Source: Isochrysis galbana (taxonomy: Eukaryota; Haptophyta; Isochrysidales; Isochrysidaceae). From it: a stretch of DNA of 64,000 nucleotides. The stretch is taken from positions 5,834,148 through 5,898,147 of the forward strand of contig CM030931.1 in assembly GCA_018136815.1 (NCBI GenBank). The letters run 5' to 3'. The notes beneath the pieces were generated by a model. That model ran no database searches. It had not been told where the DNA came from and was given only the letters and a program-made list of their open reading frames with translations. Each line of letters opens with the position of its first letter. Position 1 is the stretch's first letter. A program made the translations under genes and the position numbers. This document shows positions 62,760 to 64,000 of this stretch, piece by piece.

Positions 62760-63123
62760 ACGGGAGCAGCAGGCGAGGAGTGGGAGAGAGAGAGGGAGAC
62801 GGAGAGAACAGCACGAGGAGCATCCCAGTGAAACTATTGTAACGAGGGGTTTTTCTATGGGTGCGAGAAGGCTGTTGGCACGAGCGCAAGGAAATACTCG
62901 GCCATCCCACCCCGCATAATATTTCAAGTATCAGATGATTTATACAAGGGATCGTTGACCTCCACCCTGGCCAATCTTATCTCTGCCACTCGGGCCACGC
63001 GCAGAGAGCTGTGTGGCTAAGGTTCAGGTTTACTTTCTATGGAGGCTCTTCTGGATGACGGGCTCTGGACGCGGCGCTGACGACTGACGACTGACGACAG
63101 GCGACAGGAGACGGGAGACAGAG
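62760..63123. other. Intergenic, nothing recognised
   Basis: No gene, repeat family or RNA gene seen. Confidence 0.4.
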
Positions 63124-63215
63124 GCCGCCTCTCGCCTCTCGCCTCCCGCCTCTCGCCTCTCGGCTCTCGCCTCTCGCCTCCCGCCTCCCGCCTCTCGCCT
63201 CTCGGCCTCCGTCTC
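63124..63215. repeat. Minisatellite of CCTCTCG/CCTCCCG units
   Basis: About thirteen 7-bp units alternating CCTCTCG and CCTCCCG. Preceded by short GACGACTGACGACTGACGAC direct repeats at 63079-63100. Confidence 0.9.
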
Positions 63216-63745
63216 CAGCTCGTGGGTCGCGTGGGTCGTGGTGGCGTGGTGGCCACTGTTTTGTCTAGCCGAGTACGCGCGCATCAGCTACGGACAGCAC
63301 GAACCTTCGGGGAGGAATTGGCTACATGACACATGACACGTGTTACATGAGCTCATGACATGAGGCTGAGGGGCGCTACCCCTACCCCTACATGCTACAT
63401 GGAAGATGCACACTACTGTCTAATGTATCTTGGATCTTGGGTCTTGGTAGAGCGGTCAAACAGGGTTTTTTATTAGGGGTAAAAATGACCATCTTAGAAT
63501 TGAGGAATTTTGAGGAGTTTGTTCCCAATATACACCCAACTAGCTCTAGCTAGTTCAACTAGCAACTAGCACATATCCGGGGCCCATTAGGACCCGGACC
63601 CCCCCCCTCCGCCCCCGGCCCCCCACGATAAACAAACCCTAAACCCCCACGATAAAAACGTAAGTAAGAGTAAGAGTAATCAAATAATAATGACTGAAGA
63701 CAGAAGACGCTAAAATCGCAAATAAAGCGCTTTCAAAACATTTGA
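63216..63745. other. Intergenic, AT-rich on the right
   Basis: The phrase ATTAGGACCCGGACC at 63587-63601 also occurs at 52915-52929, 3' of the LINE ORF2, on the same strand. It may be a 3' UTR scrap. Nothing else. Confidence 0.4.
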
Positions 63746-63749
63746 CATT

Positions 63750-63936
63750 TCGAAGATTCAGGGCTAACACCTACTGCTAGACTCCCCGTCATTGATTTTG
63801 TATCCACGCATCCACGCTCGTACGCGTACGGCGTGTAAGGGATGATTATCTCTAGGAAGTTGTCGAATTCTTCGTCCCCTTCGGGCTCTATGTCATTGTT
63901 GAGGAGAGCCACCTGAGTGGGAGGTGTGGGAGGCAA
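63750..63936 (-). mobile_element. Internally deleted LINE copy: ORF1 fragment fused to the 3' tail
   Basis: The minus-strand frame starts MPPTPPTQVALLNNDIEPEG, matching PPPTATQVALLDEDLEPELQ of the ORF1 at 50542-51477. Its end runs directly into the family tail (GTGTTAGCCCTGAATCTTCG). ORF2 is entirely missing. The copy continues past the right edge of what can be judged. Confidence 0.7.
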
Positions 63937-64000
63937 GGAAGGGTGTTGAGTTCTCTCCTGAGTGGTTCATTCATGGTTCATGGTTCATGCCGTGGTGGGT

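Overview
This is nuclear DNA of a eukaryote, most likely a unicellular alga. Protein genes are broken by short GT-AG introns. Several products are purely eukaryotic: the proteasome lid subunit Rpn8, a GID8/CTLH subunit, a diacylglycerol kinase, and a eukaryotic-type prolyl-tRNA synthetase ending in GRSY. The sequence is GC-rich, with long homopolymers and (GA)n/(CT)n tracts, and carries gypsy, copia and LINE-type remnants. A protein resembling plant thylakoid DUF6816 proteins suggests a plastid. A YbaK-type editing domain fused to the N-terminus of prolyl-tRNA synthetase is known from alveolates and related protists. I favour an alga of the haptophyte/stramenopile kind, but the sequence alone does not settle this.

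Layout. 1-3.1 kb: diacylglycerol kinase (minus, cut by the window start). 5.1-6.5 kb: GID8. 8.6-9.1 kb: AT-richer ORF of unknown origin. 9.8-11.2 kb: family-4-like glycosyltransferase. 13.8-15.1 kb: seven-helix membrane protein in three exons. 16-17.6 kb: gypsy remnant with a probable LTR. 17.6-19.0 kb: DUF218/YdcF-like protein in four exons. 19.0-21.0 kb: copia RT remnant, paired hairpins, LINE remnant. 21.4-22.6 kb: METTL21-like methyltransferase. 25.4-26.5 kb: crotonase-fold protein. 27-30.5 kb: chimeric repeat and LTR/gag debris. 30.8-31.2 kb: small membrane protein. 32.9-34.9 kb: a divergent pair of unknown genes. 35.7-37.0 kb: Rpn8. 42.4-43.3 kb: DUF6816-like lumen protein. 45.4-50.1 kb: giant TMCO4/DUF726 protein. 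50.3-53.9 kb: LINE-like composite and a second element. 55.7-56.0 kb: small membrane protein. 58.3-62.1 kb: prolyl-tRNA synthetase. The cellular genes look like unrelated housekeeping loci separated by repeats; no operon-like pathway is apparent.

The most unusual content is a repeat system. At least fourteen copies begin with a very short 5' head: a hairpin of about 18-20 nt, usually with a 4-nt loop (TTAT in most), followed 5-15 nt later by an ATG that opens a Pro/Arg-rich frame (MGASRPP, MERA or MGGHE). Stem sequences differ between families while pairing is kept. Heads are stacked in series (43.9-44.7 and 50.3-50.4 kb), joined to bodies of other families (4.3-4.7 kb), and twice joined at the hairpin to an inverted short LINE 3' tail, as expected from twin-primed reverse transcription. 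One copy carries 76 bp identical to an exon of the gene at 30.8 kb. A separate MITE family has 17-bp terminal inverted repeats and 8-bp target duplications.
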